64,000 nt of DNA from Pseudarthrobacter sp. NamE5 (GTDB taxonomy: Bacteria > Actinomycetota > Actinomycetes > Actinomycetales > Micrococcaceae). The stretch is taken from positions 62,001 to 126,000 of the forward strand of contig NZ_VAHO01000005.1 in the NCBI RefSeq assembly GCF_005796225.1, given 5' to 3'. This document shows, one piece after another, positions 50,364-59,351 of the stretch. The notes beneath the pieces are model-generated. The model was not told the DNA's origin and did no database searches. It saw nothing but the letters and a program-made list of their open reading frames with translations. Made by a program: the position numbers and the translations under genes. Each line of letters opens with the position of its first letter. Within the stretch, counting starts at the first letter, position 1.

Positions 50364-51767
50364 ATGACCATCGAAGGATGGACCCAAACGCTGGGAGCAG
50401 GTCCCCTGCTGCTCATAGCAGCGGCCGCGATCGTCGTCCTGCTGTTCCTCATCATCAAGCTGCGCGTGCATGCCCTGGTTGCACTGATCATTGTCAGCCT
50501 TGCCACGGCCTTCGCCACCGGTATCCCCGCCAACCAGGTGGTCCCGGTGCTGATCAACGGCTTCGGCACCACCCTCGGAACTGTTGCCCTGCTGGTGGGT
50601 CTTGGCGCCATGCTCGGCCGCATCGTGGAAACCAGCGGCGGCGCCAAGGTGCTGGCCGACTACCTCATCGGCGTCTTCGGTGAAAAGCGCGCCCCCTTCG
50701 CGCTGGGCCTCGCCTCGCTGATCTTCGGCTTCCCCATCTTCTTCGACGCCGGCCTGGTGGTCATGCTGCCCGTCGTCTTCGCCGTCGCCCACCGCCTGGG
50801 CGGGGGAGTGCTCCGCTACGGCCTGCCTGCCGCCGGCGCGTTCTCCGTGATGCACATCTTCCTGCCGCCGCACCCTGGCCCGGTGTCCGCCTCCGCGTTC
50901 TTTGACGCCAACATCGGCCTGGTCACCATCGCTGGCCTCCTCGTGGCCATCCCCACCTGGTACGTCACCGCCTACCTCTACGGCCTCTACACGGGCAAGA
51001 AGCTGGTCCTGCCCGTGCCGGAGCTCCTGGGCCACGCCACCGCCGAAGCAGAAGCACACCCGCCGCGCTTCCGCACCATCGTGTGGCTGCTGCTCCTGCC
51101 GCTGGTCCTGATCTTCATGAACACCGGCCTGAACACCCTGGCCACGTCCGGCGTCCTGCCGGAAGGCGTCAAGGACGAGCAGTGGTACCAGGTCCTGCGC
51201 ACCATCGGTGAGACCCCGGTTGCCCTGCTGATTGCCGTGCTCGTGGCAATGTTCGTGCTGGGCGCCAAGCGCGGCAAGGATGCCGGGGCGCTGGAGAAGC
51301 TGCTCGAATCCTCCCTCGGCCCGGTCTGCTCGGTCATCCTGATTACCGGCGCCGGCGGCATGTTCGGCGGCGTGCTCCGCACCTCCGGCATCGGCCAGGC
51401 CCTGGCCGACGTCCTGGGCAACCTGGGCATCCCGCTGATCCTGGCCGGCTTCCTGATCTCCTCCATCCTGCGCGTTGCGCAGGGCTCCGCCACGGTGGCA
51501 CTGACCACCACCGCCGGACTCATTGCGCCGGCTGTGGCCACCGCGGGACTGAACGGCATGCAGGTGGCGGCCATGGTCCTGGCCGTCGCGGCCGGCTCCG
51601 TCGTGGTCTCCCACGTCAACGACTCAGGCTTCTGGCTGGTGGGCCGCTTCTTCGGCATGGACGTGAAGACCACGCTGAAGACCTGGACCGTGATGGAAAC
51701 CCTTATCGGCGTCATGGGCTTCGCCATCGCCGCGGTGATCTTCCTGCTGGCCGGACTGGCAGGCTAG
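50364..51767 (+). CDS. gntP: Gluconate permease, GntP family (second of two)
   Basis: A 467-residue symporter with about 12-14 helices. GntP landmarks are GLGAMLGRIVETSGGAKVLA, FGFPIFFDAGLVVMLPV, LPPHPGPVSAS and HVNDSGFWLVGRFF. It is co-transcribed with gluconokinase and divergent from GntR, giving a complete gluconate uptake module. It lacks the long mid-protein Asp-rich loop of the GntP at 26952-28445. Confidence 0.93.
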   Translation: MTIEGWTQTLGAGPLLLIAAAAIVVLLFLIIKLRVHALVALIIVSLATAFATGIPANQVVPVLINGFGTTLGTVALLVGLGAMLGRIVETSGGAKVLADYLIGVFGEKRAPFALGLASLIFGFPIFFDAGLVVMLPVVFAVAHRLGGGVLRYGLPAAGAFSVMHIFLPPHPGPVSASAFFDANIGLVTIAGLLVAIPTWYVTAYLYGLYTGKKLVLPVPELLGHATAEAEAHPPRFRTIVWLLLLPLVLIFMNTGLNTLATSGVLPEGVKDEQWYQVLRTIGETPVALLIAVLVAMFVLGAKRGKDAGALEKLLESSLGPVCSVILITGAGGMFGGVLRTSGIGQALADVLGNLGIPLILAGFLISSILRVAQGSATVALTTTAGLIAPAVATAGLNGMQVAAMVLAVAAGSVVVSHVNDSGFWLVGRFFGMDVKTTLKTWTVMETLIGVMGFAIAAVIFLLAGLAG

Positions 51768-51790
51768 TACAGCCAGCTACCCGCGCAAGC

Positions 51791-51826
51791 AGCGCCAGGT
51801 GCCGTTTAACCACGGCACCTGGCGCT
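51791..51826. terminator. Hairpin terminator between gntP and phoD-like gene
   Basis: A perfect 15-bp stem (51791-51805 with 51812-51826) with a 6-nt loop, followed by GTTCCCTTT rightward. It separates the converging gluconate and alkaline phosphatase genes and may serve both. Confidence 0.8.
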
Positions 51827-51846
51827 GTTCCCTTTAAGGGCCCGCC

Positions 51847-53430
51847 TTACGCCTGCAGGCCAGGAACTCCGTCCTGGATCGTGAAGGACGCCTTCGTGCT
51901 CACGGGGGCGCCCGGCGTCGTGACGTAGTCCAGCGTCCGGAAGTCCGCCGTCATCGCGTCCCTGGTGATCTTGGTGTTCACGTAGCCGCGGTTATCGTTG
52001 TAGAACTTCAGGTGCGGGTTCCAGGCCATGACCGGGTCAGTGGTGGAGCCGGTGCCGTTGCCGGTGGAGGTGATGGACGTGCACACCAGCTCCGAGCCCA
52101 CCACCGGCGAGGCCGGGTCCTTGTAGTCAACCTTCAGGTCATTGGCCCAGTTGCGGTGCACGTCGCCGGTGAGGACGACGGCGTTGCGCACCTTCGCGTC
52201 CATCCAGCCCTGCGTGATGCGGCGGCGGGAGGCGGCATACCCGTCCCAGCCGTCCATGGAAACGTCGTCGATCTCCGGGGCGACACTGCGGTCCCGCTCG
52301 GCGAAGAACACCTGCTGGCCCAGGATGTCCCAGCGCTGGGTGGAGTTCCGGAAGCCGTCCAGCAGCCACTTTTCCTGCTCGGCGCCGGTGATGGTCCGGT
52401 TCTCCGCCAGGCGCTCGGCCACGTTCTTCTTCCAGCCGTCCCCGGCGAGCTGGTCGTCGCGGTACTGCCGGGTGTCCATCATATGGAAATTGGCCAGCTG
52501 GCCCCACTGTATGGTGCGGTAAATCTTCATATCGAACCCGGCAGGCACCGACGACCTGCGCAGCGGCATGTTCTCGTAGTAGGCCTGGAAGGCGGCGGCG
52601 CGGCGCTGCCGGAACCGCTCCGTGGTGTCATTGAGCTGGTTCGCGTCCCGGTTCTCCGGAATCTCGTCGGCCCAGTTGTTGTCCACCTCGTGGTCGTCCC
52701 ACACCACCAGCCACGGCGCCACCGCGTGCGCTGCCTGCAGGTCGGCGTCGGACTTGTACTGGGCGTGCCGCTGCCGGTACCCCTCAAGCGTGACGGTCTC
52801 GGGGCCCTGGTGGTCGCGCGGGTTGCCGCCGCCGATCACGTAGCTGTCCTTCTTGTACTCGTACAGGTAGTCGCCCAGGTGCAGCACGAGGTCCGGGTGG
52901 TCCTCCGCCAGGCGGGTGTAGGCGGTGAAGTAGCCGTGCTCGTACTGGGAGCAGCTGGCGAACGCCATGGCCAGCGCAGCCGGGGTCTCATGCGGCGCCG
53001 GCGCGGTAAGCGTGCGGCCCACAGCGCTCAGGTGCTTGCCCGTGCGGAACCGGTAGAAGTATTCGCGGCCCGGCTTGAGGCCCTTAAGCTCGACGTGCAC
53101 GGAGTGCGCGGTGTCAATCCGGGCGTGCTCGACGCCGCGGGCTACTACCGTGCGCATGCTGGCGTCCTCGGCTACTTCCCACGCGACGGCAACGTTGCGG
53201 GAGGGCATGCCGCCCAGGCCGTCCCCGGCCAGCGGATCCAGCGCCAGGCGCGTCCAGATCACGAAGCCGTCCGGCCACGGCTCACCGGAGGCGATGCCGA
53301 GCATGAAGGGATCAGTGCGGAGGCCGGCGTCGTCAGCTGTTGAAACAGCGGCGGCGGCACTGGGCAGGGCGGCGACGAGGCCGGCTCCGAGGCCGGCGGA
53401 AATAAGGGATCTGCGTGAGATGTTGTCCAT
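51847..53430 (-). CDS. phoD: PhoD-type alkaline phosphatase, Tat-exported
   Basis: A 527-residue secreted phosphatase/phosphodiesterase. The N-terminus MDNISRRSLISAGLGAGL is a twin-arginine signal peptide. PhoD features include FASCSQYEHGYFTAY, LVLHLGDYLYEY, VWDDHEVDNNW and VVLTGDVHRNW, which supply the Fe/Ca ligands. It releases phosphate from organic esters outside the cell. A near-palindrome lies about 50-70 bp upstream of the start. Confidence 0.92.
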   Translation of the reverse strand: MDNISRRSLISAGLGAGLVAALPSAAAAVSTADDAGLRTDPFMLGIASGEPWPDGFVIWTRLALDPLAGDGLGGMPSRNVAVAWEVAEDASMRTVVARGVEHARIDTAHSVHVELKGLKPGREYFYRFRTGKHLSAVGRTLTAPAPHETPAALAMAFASCSQYEHGYFTAYTRLAEDHPDLVLHLGDYLYEYKKDSYVIGGGNPRDHQGPETVTLEGYRQRHAQYKSDADLQAAHAVAPWLVVWDDHEVDNNWADEIPENRDANQLNDTTERFRQRRAAAFQAYYENMPLRRSSVPAGFDMKIYRTIQWGQLANFHMMDTRQYRDDQLAGDGWKKNVAERLAENRTITGAEQEKWLLDGFRNSTQRWDILGQQVFFAERDRSVAPEIDDVSMDGWDGYAASRRRITQGWMDAKVRNAVVLTGDVHRNWANDLKVDYKDPASPVVGSELVCTSITSTGNGTGSTTDPVMAWNPHLKFYNDNRGYVNTKITRDAMTADFRTLDYVTTPGAPVSTKASFTIQDGVPGLQA

Positions 53431-53481
53431 GCCCCCGACGGTAGGGAGGCCGGTTGGACAGGTGCTGAGGGCGATATGAAT

Positions 53482-53497
53482 ACGTGGTTAACTACGT
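53482..53497. promoter_or_regulatory. Near-palindrome upstream of phoD-like gene
   Basis: ACGTGGTTAACTACGT is a 16-bp palindrome with one mismatched pair, centred on GTTAAC. It lies 52-67 bp upstream of the leftward phosphatase start, where a phosphate-responsive or other regulator could bind. Its identity is unknown. Confidence 0.4.
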
Positions 53498-53518
53498 GAC
53501 AAGAGCTGTGTTGACGGG

Positions 53519-53905
53519 CTACTGCTTGGCCTTACGTGCTGGAGCGGTCTTCGGCTCCTTGGGCGGCAGGCCCGCCACATAATCGAAGGCCTTGCGGATC
53601 CACGCCTTCGCCCGGGCATCGTCGCCGTCGCCTTCCTCGTTCCAGATGTCCGGCAACCCGGTGTAGTCGCCCATCGGCCGATCGGCCGGGCCGAAGGGCA
53701 CCGTCCGCTCGCTTTCCTCGAGCTGCTGCTTGTCCGCGGGTGAAAGCTTGACGCCGATGACGGACCCAAACAGCCCGGCGAACATGTTGCCGTTCACGAA
53801 AGCCCCGAGGTTCCCGAACATCGGCTTGACCACGGCACCCGGACCGCCGGGCACCAGGGACCGGAAACGCTCCTTGTCCTCGTCTGACGCTTTGGGCATG
53901 TCCAT
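53519..53905 (-). CDS. TfoX N-terminal-domain protein
   Basis: A 128-residue protein whose first ~100 residues match the TfoX/Sxy N-terminal domain (FRSLVPGG, KPMFGNLGAFVNGNMFAGLFG, VKLSPADKQQL). The end is Lys/Ala/Pro-rich. In proteobacteria TfoX controls competence, but stand-alone actinobacterial members have no known role. ATG 53905 follows GAGGAA; the longer upstream frame is not supported. Confidence 0.82.
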   Translation of the reverse strand: MDMPKASDEDKERFRSLVPGGPGAVVKPMFGNLGAFVNGNMFAGLFGSVIGVKLSPADKQQLEESERTVPFGPADRPMGDYTGLPDIWNEEGDGDDARAKAWIRKAFDYVAGLPPKEPKTAPARKAKQ

Positions 53906-54051
53906 CGGTTGTTCCTCATTTCCGGCGGGGGCAGGTGTGTGCAGGATATGCCCTGCCAGGTGCGCTGGGGAACACCGTCCAGGCCGCCGTCGTTGTGCCG
54001 TTAGGCAGTGCGCCCAGCCGGGCACCGAAATCCCCAACCAAAGGACACTCC

Positions 54052-54876
54052 TTGACGCCTCGCACGATCGTGATCACCGGAGCCAGCGACGGCATTGGCG
54101 CAGCAGCCGCCCGGGCGCTGGCCAGGGCGGGGGAGCAGGTGGTCGTGGTCGGCCGGTCCGCGGAGAAGAGCCGGGCCATCGCCAAGGAACTGGACGCGGA
54201 CTACTTTGTCAGCGACTTCTCCGAGCTTGCACAGGTCCGCACCCTCGCTGCCCACCTGAAGTCCGACTACCCGCGCATCGATGTCCTCGCCAACAATGCG
54301 GGCGGCATCATGGGCAGGCGCACCGTTACCGCCGACGGCAACGAGTCAACGTTCCAGATCAACCACCTGGCGCCGTTCCTGCTCACCACGCTGCTGATGG
54401 ACACCCTGGTCTCCAGCAGTGCCAAGGTCATCAACACCTCCAGCGGCGCCAACAGCTTCGGCAAACTGAACCTCTGGGACCTCAACTCCGAACACGGCTA
54501 CTCCACCAACCGTGCGTACGGCACCGGCAAGCTGGCCAACATCCTCTTCACCTCTGAGCTGCATCGCCGCTTCGGCGAAAAGGGCATCACGACGGCGGCG
54601 TTCCACCCTGGCGTGGTCCGGACCAACTTCGCCGCGGAGTCCACCAGTCCGTTCCGGCACGCCTACACAACACTGCTGAACCGCTTCATGCTCACCCCGG
54701 ACCACGGCGCCGACACCCTGCTGTGGCTGGTCAACGGCACGGCGGGCAAGGACTGGATCTCGGGCGCCTACTACTACAAGCGCGCCCTGGCCAAGGCCAA
54801 CGCCCAGGCCTACGACGCCGGGCTGGCCCGCGGCCTGTGGGAGAAGAGCGAAGAGCTGGTCCGCGTATCCGCCTAG
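54052..54876 (+). CDS. SDR-family oxidoreductase, retinol-dehydrogenase-like
   Basis: A 274-residue atypical-length SDR. TGASDGIG binds the cofactor, NNAGG follows, the catalytic Ser is in NTSSGAN, and the pair is in YGTGKLAN, where Gly and Lys fit the YxxxK pattern. FHPGVVRTNF and the long C-terminal region resemble WW-domain/retinol-dehydrogenase-like SDRs. TTG 54052 is used because AAGGA lies 6 nt upstream and homology begins there. The substrate is unknown. Confidence 0.83.
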   Translation: MTPRTIVITGASDGIGAAAARALARAGEQVVVVGRSAEKSRAIAKELDADYFVSDFSELAQVRTLAAHLKSDYPRIDVLANNAGGIMGRRTVTADGNESTFQINHLAPFLLTTLLMDTLVSSSAKVINTSSGANSFGKLNLWDLNSEHGYSTNRAYGTGKLANILFTSELHRRFGEKGITTAAFHPGVVRTNFAAESTSPFRHAYTTLLNRFMLTPDHGADTLLWLVNGTAGKDWISGAYYYKRALAKANAQAYDAGLARGLWEKSEELVRVSA

Positions 54877-54935
54877 TGCTGGGCCGGCTCATCCGAGCTC
54901 TCCTCCACAACGGGAATGCGCGACTAATAAAGGCG

Positions 54936-56345
54936 TCAGCCCTGCTTAACCAGCGACTCGCCGATGACCCGGGCTCCTTCCGGGTAGGCGGCGGGGTTGG
55001 GACCGGAGTAGTTGAGGCGGACGTAGGGGCCGGCGGGTTCGGCGGGGAACCATTCGGTGCCGGCGGCGATGATCACCCCGTTCTCCTCACAGTCCCGCAT
55101 CAGCCGCGGCAGATCCGTCCCGTCCGGCATGCGCAGCCACAGGTTCAACCCGCCTTTGGGCAGCAGGTCGATGTGTGCCTGGGGGACATGTTCGCGGATG
55201 CTGGTGACCAGCAGGTCCCGCCGCGACTGCAGCTGCTGGCGCAGGCCGCGCAGGTGCGTCTGCCATCCCGGCTGGGTCACCACATCCAGCGCCGCTGCCT
55301 GCAGCAGCCCGCTCACGTACATGGACTCCGCCGCGCGCTGGGCCAGGATGCGTTCCCGCGCCGGACCGCGGGAAATGACAGCGGCAATCCGGATGGCCGT
55401 GGAAACGCTCTTGGTCAGCGACCGGATGTAGACCACGTGTCCGGAATCATCACGCGTCGCCACCGGCAAAGGATCAGAGGTGATGCCGAAATCGTGGGCC
55501 CAGTCATCCTCGACCACAAAGGCCCCGTACCGGCGGACAACGTCCAGCACCTCCCCGCCCCGTCCGGTAGGCCATTGCGCACCGGTGGGGTTGGCGTAGT
55601 TGGGTTGCGCATAGAACGCCCGGGCTCCGGTTTCCTCAAAGGCACGGGCCAAATCAGCGAGGTCCGGGCCGTCCGGGCCGCTCGGCACCGGCACCACCCG
55701 GACACCGGTCTGCGCGGCGGCAAGGATGGCGCCCCAGTAGGTGGGCGATTCCATCAGCAGCGGCTGGCCTGCGCCAACCAGTGCACGAAAAATCGAACTG
55801 AGTCCGCTCTGGCTTCCGGGCAGCACGATCACGTCGCTGGGCGCCGGCGGAATGACGCCGGCAGGGGTGGCTGAACCAAGTTCGTGGGCAAACCACTGCT
55901 GCAGCTCGGGCATCCCGGCGGCGGGCGGACGGGACAATGCAGCATCACCCCGGGCGGCGCGGGTAAGTGCTCCCCGGACCAGACGCTCCGGCAGCAGTTC
56001 CCGGTCCGGGTACCCGGAATGGAACGGGATGACCTGGTTGGGGACATTGCGCATGGTCCCGGAGGCGGAGGGAAGGGCCGACGGCGGTGTCCCCAGCGCC
56101 GCGGTCTGCCAGCCGTAGTCAGCGGGCCGCGCCGTCCGGACACCCCGGACGAAGGTTCCCACGCCGGGGCGGCTCTCGATGAGCCCCTGTGCGGTCAGGG
56201 TCTGCAATGCCTTCTGCACCGTCACGGGGCTGGCCTGGTACTCCGAAACCAGCGACCGTGTGGAGGGTAGCCTGGCACCCGGAGCAGCTCCGGAAATCCA
56301 CTGCTTCAGTGCCAGAACGATCCGCGAACTGCTATCGTTATTCAT
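54936..56345 (-). CDS. MocR-type regulator (GntR winged helix fused to aminotransferase)
   Basis: A 469-residue protein. The winged helix occupies residues 1-70 (LPSTRSLVSEYQASPVTVQKAL, RPGVGTFV). A fold-type-I PLP aminotransferase domain follows, with YAQPNYANPTG, VVEDDWAHDFG and the PLP lysine in SLTKSVS. MocR proteins sense PLP or amino-compound adducts. It is divergent from an EamA exporter with start codons that overlap by 2 bases (CATG), so it probably controls that gene. Its ATG lies just beyond a -10-like TATGTT, suggesting a leaderless or very short-leader transcript. Confidence 0.9.
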   Translation of the reverse strand: MNNDSSSRIVLALKQWISGAAPGARLPSTRSLVSEYQASPVTVQKALQTLTAQGLIESRPGVGTFVRGVRTARPADYGWQTAALGTPPSALPSASGTMRNVPNQVIPFHSGYPDRELLPERLVRGALTRAARGDAALSRPPAAGMPELQQWFAHELGSATPAGVIPPAPSDVIVLPGSQSGLSSIFRALVGAGQPLLMESPTYWGAILAAAQTGVRVVPVPSGPDGPDLADLARAFEETGARAFYAQPNYANPTGAQWPTGRGGEVLDVVRRYGAFVVEDDWAHDFGITSDPLPVATRDDSGHVVYIRSLTKSVSTAIRIAAVISRGPARERILAQRAAESMYVSGLLQAAALDVVTQPGWQTHLRGLRQQLQSRRDLLVTSIREHVPQAHIDLLPKGGLNLWLRMPDGTDLPRLMRDCEENGVIIAAGTEWFPAEPAGPYVRLNYSGPNPAAYPEGARVIGESLVKQG

Positions 56346-57279
56346 GAGAGAACATAGTAGCGCTACTGTTGCCATTCGCCCAGTGGTACTGCCCCGGACC
56401 TCCACCGGGATTTGGTGGGGACTGCTCGGGGTGGCGGCCTTCTCGTTCACGGTCCCGTTCACACGGGTGGCCGTCGCCGGACTGTCGCCCTTGTTCATCG
56501 GTTCCGGCCGCGCTGTGGTGGCAGGGGTCCTCGCGGCGGCCGCGCTCGCACTAACCCGGCAGCGGCTTCCCCAGCCCCGCGTCTGGGTGAGACTGGCGCT
56601 GGTGGCCGGAGGCGTCGTCGTCGGCTTCCCGCTGCTCACCTCCTACGCCCTAACCGCCGTTCCCGCCGGGCACGGTGCCGTGGTCATCGCGCTGCTGCCG
56701 GCAGCCACTGCGACGGCGGCGGTGCTGCGCAGCCGTGAGCGGCCCCCTGCAGTTTTCTGGGTTGTCATGGTGCTCGGTTCGCTGGCCGCCGTCACCTTCG
56801 CCTTCCTGCAGTCCGGCGGATTCGGCCACCTGCACTGGGCGGATCTGCTGCTGCTCGGTGCCGTGGTGTGCGCCGCCGTCGGATACGCCGAAGGCGGCCT
56901 GCTGGCAAGGGAGCTCGGTTCCTGGCAAACCATCGCCTGGGCGCTGGTCCTTGCCCTGCCGCTGATGTTGGTTCTGGCGTGTTTTTCGGCGGCCAGTCAC
57001 CCGCCGTCAGCTACGCCGGTCCAGTGGGGCGCCTTCGCCTACCTCGCCGTCGTCAGCATGTTTCTCGGTTTTTTCGCCTGGTACCGGGGCCTGGCCATCG
57101 GACCGATACCGCAGGTCAGCCAGATCCAGCTGCTCCAGCCCGTCATGAGCATCTGCTGGGCGGCGCTGCTGCTGGGCGAGGTGCTCAGCTGGGCCACCAT
57201 GATCGGCGCGCTTGCCGTCATCCTATGCGCCGGTGCCGCTATCCGTGTCCGGCTCAAGCCCGCCCCCGCAAGTTCCTGA
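56344..57279 (+). CDS. EamA/DMT-family transporter
   Basis: A 311-residue ten-helix protein of two EamA repeats. The first begins TGIWWGLLGVAAFSFTVPFTR and the second ends SICWAALLLGEVLS, a typical EamA closing motif. Such proteins export amino acids or related metabolites. It is divergent from the MocR regulator and followed 22 nt later by the PaiB-type gene. ATG 56344 overlaps the MocR start; GTG 56383 is an alternative that would leave room for a promoter over the palindrome. Confidence 0.85.
   Translation: MREHSSATVAIRPVVLPRTSTGIWWGLLGVAAFSFTVPFTRVAVAGLSPLFIGSGRAVVAGVLAAAALALTRQRLPQPRVWVRLALVAGGVVVGFPLLTSYALTAVPAGHGAVVIALLPAATATAAVLRSRERPPAVFWVVMVLGSLAAVTFAFLQSGGFGHLHWADLLLLGAVVCAAVGYAEGGLLARELGSWQTIAWALVLALPLMLVLACFSAASHPPSATPVQWGAFAYLAVVSMFLGFFAWYRGLAIGPIPQVSQIQLLQPVMSICWAALLLGEVLSWATMIGALAVILCAGAAIRVRLKPAPASS
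56356..56367. promoter_or_regulatory. Palindrome AGTAGCGCTACT, candidate MocR operator
   Basis: A perfect 12-bp palindrome located 11-22 bp upstream of the MocR start, inside the first codons of the rightward transporter frame. Its position over a likely -10 of both genes suits autoregulation and control of EamA. Binding by the MocR protein is inferred. Confidence 0.5.
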
Positions 57280-57301
57280 CAAGCCCCTGGAAAGGACCCT
57301 C

Positions 57302-57925
57302 ATGTACATCCCCGCGCACTTCGCCGCCGGCCCGGCCGCCGTCCGGCACCTCCTGGCCAGCCCCGGTGCCGCCAATCTCGTCACCATGACGGACGGCGGC
57401 CTTCTTGCCACTTTGCTGCCCTTTGTCTACGAGCCGTCGGTGGGGGAGCACGGCGCGCTGCACGCCCACCTGGCACGGAACAACCCGCAGGCCGGCACCG
57501 CAACGATTGGCGAGGCGCTGGCCATCCTCCAGGGTCCGGACGCCTACATCTCGCCGTCCTGGTACCCGTCAAAGGCGCAGCATGGCCGCGTGGTGCCCAC
57601 CTGGAACTACTCCACCGCGCATGTGTACGGAGAGTTGAGGATCCATGACGACGCCGGCTGGCTGGCCCGGCACGTCCGGCGCCTGACGGACCAGCATGAG
57701 GGGGAACGGGAACATCCCTGGTCGGTGGATGACGCACCGGACAAGTTCATCGCGGGCCAGCTGCGGGCCATTGTGGGGGTAGAGCTGGTGATCACCCGGA
57801 TTGAGGCCAAGGAGAAGCTGAGCCAGAACCGCTCTGCCGATGATGCGGAAGGCGTGGTGAAAGGACTGCGGGCGGAGGGGCAGGAAGCCAGCGCGGCTGC
57901 CGTCGAACGCGTCCGCCGTCAGTGA
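57302..57925 (+). CDS. PaiB-type FMN-binding regulator/split-barrel protein
   Basis: A 207-residue split-barrel protein of the PaiB family (MYIPAHFA, LLATLLPFVYEP, HAHLARNNPQ, SWYPSKAQHG, VPTWNY, GIEL-like end). These bind FMN, and in Bacillus PaiB limits sporulation and degradative enzyme synthesis. It lies just after EamA in what looks like a MocR-controlled pair. The true role, regulator or flavin enzyme, is not settled. Confidence 0.85.
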   Translation: MYIPAHFAAGPAAVRHLLASPGAANLVTMTDGGLLATLLPFVYEPSVGEHGALHAHLARNNPQAGTATIGEALAILQGPDAYISPSWYPSKAQHGRVVPTWNYSTAHVYGELRIHDDAGWLARHVRRLTDQHEGEREHPWSVDDAPDKFIAGQLRAIVGVELVITRIEAKEKLSQNRSADDAEGVVKGLRAEGQEASAAAVERVRRQ

Positions 57926-57952
57926 GCGGTCCGGGCACGAATACGAGGTCGC

Positions 57953-59080
57953 TCAGCCGGCGCGCTCCAGCAGAACCATCACCTCGTAGTGGGTGGTCTG
58001 CGGAAACATGTCCAACACCCGGGCCCGCCGGGCGGTGAACGAGGGGAGTGCCGCCAGGTCGCGGGCCAGTGACTGTGCGTTGCAGCTGGAGTAGACCACG
58101 TGCTGCACGTCGGACGATTCAAGCCAGCCGCACAGCTCCTTGCCGATGCCACGCCGGGGCGGATTGACGATCACCAGTTCGGGGGACTGTTCCGCGGTGA
58201 GCGCGAAGGCTGTGGCGTCGCCGGCCCGGAAATCCATCCGCTGCAGGCCGGCCTCCCCGCTGCTGAGTTTGGCCGAGACGATGGCCTCACTGCTGGTTTC
58301 GATGCCGGTTACCGTCCGGGAGGGATCAGCAACGTGCAGAGCAAACCCGCCCACGCCGCAGTAGAGGTCCCAGACCGAGGCCGGCGCCAGTTCGTTGACC
58401 CACTCGCGTCCCTGCCGGTACAGGGCAGCAGCCATCTCGGTGTTCGTCTGGAAAAAGCTCTGCGGCCGCAGGTGCAGATCGAGGTTGTTGACCCGCATCC
58501 GCAGGGTGGACCGTTCAGTCAGCAGGATCTCCCGGTCACCTTCCAGCACTGCCTTGTGTTCCGGGAGCAGGTTGACGGAGACCACCTTCACCTGCGGCAG
58601 GTCAGCCAGGAGCGCGGGGAGGTTTTTTCGGATGCGCGGCACCAGCTGTTCCGACCGCAGGACCAGGCGCAGCATGACCTCACCGTCCGGGGACTCGGTG
58701 ATGATGACGTGCTTGAGCTCGCCGGTCCGCCGCGGAACATCGTACGGCGTCAGGCGGTGCTGGCGGATGAAGCGGGCCAGCACCGGAAAGCAGGCCAGCA
58801 GTCCGGGGGAGCAGACGCCGCACTTGCGCAGGTCCACCCCGCGGCCTTCGGCGTCCAGGATCCCGATCGTCGGGTGCTGCGCGGTTCCGCCGATCACCAT
58901 CTTGGCCTTGTTGCGGAAGCCGGACTCCCGGCTGGCAGCGGGCGGCAGCCACTCCATCGAGGTGTGGCCGGCGAGGAGTGTCTGGCAATGCAGCTGCTTA
59001 CCGGCCAGCTGTTCGTCGTAGGGCCTGCCCATGTGGGTGCAGGAACGGCAGCGGCCGGCATCGAAGTAGGAACAGTGCAT
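57953..59080 (-). CDS. rlmC: 23S rRNA (uracil-C5)-methyltransferase RlmC
   Basis: A 375-residue SAM-dependent RNA methyltransferase that modifies a uracil in 23S rRNA (position 747 in E. coli numbering). Iron-sulfur cysteines Cys3, Cys11, Cys14 and Cys87 match the family's spacing. The SAM site is WDLYCGVGGF, and VYSSCNAQSL holds the catalytic cysteine with NPPRRG upstream. The length and motifs favour RlmC over RlmD, which carries a TRAM domain missing here. Confidence 0.9.
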   Translation of the reverse strand: MHCSYFDAGRCRSCTHMGRPYDEQLAGKQLHCQTLLAGHTSMEWLPPAASRESGFRNKAKMVIGGTAQHPTIGILDAEGRGVDLRKCGVCSPGLLACFPVLARFIRQHRLTPYDVPRRTGELKHVIITESPDGEVMLRLVLRSEQLVPRIRKNLPALLADLPQVKVVSVNLLPEHKAVLEGDREILLTERSTLRMRVNNLDLHLRPQSFFQTNTEMAAALYRQGREWVNELAPASVWDLYCGVGGFALHVADPSRTVTGIETSSEAIVSAKLSSGEAGLQRMDFRAGDATAFALTAEQSPELVIVNPPRRGIGKELCGWLESSDVQHVVYSSCNAQSLARDLAALPSFTARRARVLDMFPQTTHYEVMVLLERAG

Positions 59081-59351
59081 GACCGCTCAATTCTACCGGG
59101 TGCAGGAAACAGGAAACCACGACGACGGCACCTGGCGAGCGCCGCCGTGGTCCGTCCGCCAGCGCAGTGGCCTCAAAAGGCAAGCTGCCGCGGAAAGTAA
59201 CAAGCGTGCAATATAAGCATCAATAGATGCCTTTGATGATCGGTAGTTCGGGCCGCGTGCTACTTTCAGCTCTGGAGTGCGCACTTCTTCGACTCAGCGA
59301 GTCGCGCGCATCGCATTAACTGACCCAGACTGACCCTCATTGGAGACGCCC
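59081..59351. other. Divergent gene-free region between rlmC and the amino-acid permease
   Basis: No gene is seen. Two small inverted repeats stand out: GCATC-AATA-GATGC (59217-59230) and CGACTC-AGC-GAGTCG (59290-59304). The second lies in the permease leader, about 48 bp before its start. A TATAAG string near 59213 could belong to a promoter. Confidence 0.45.
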
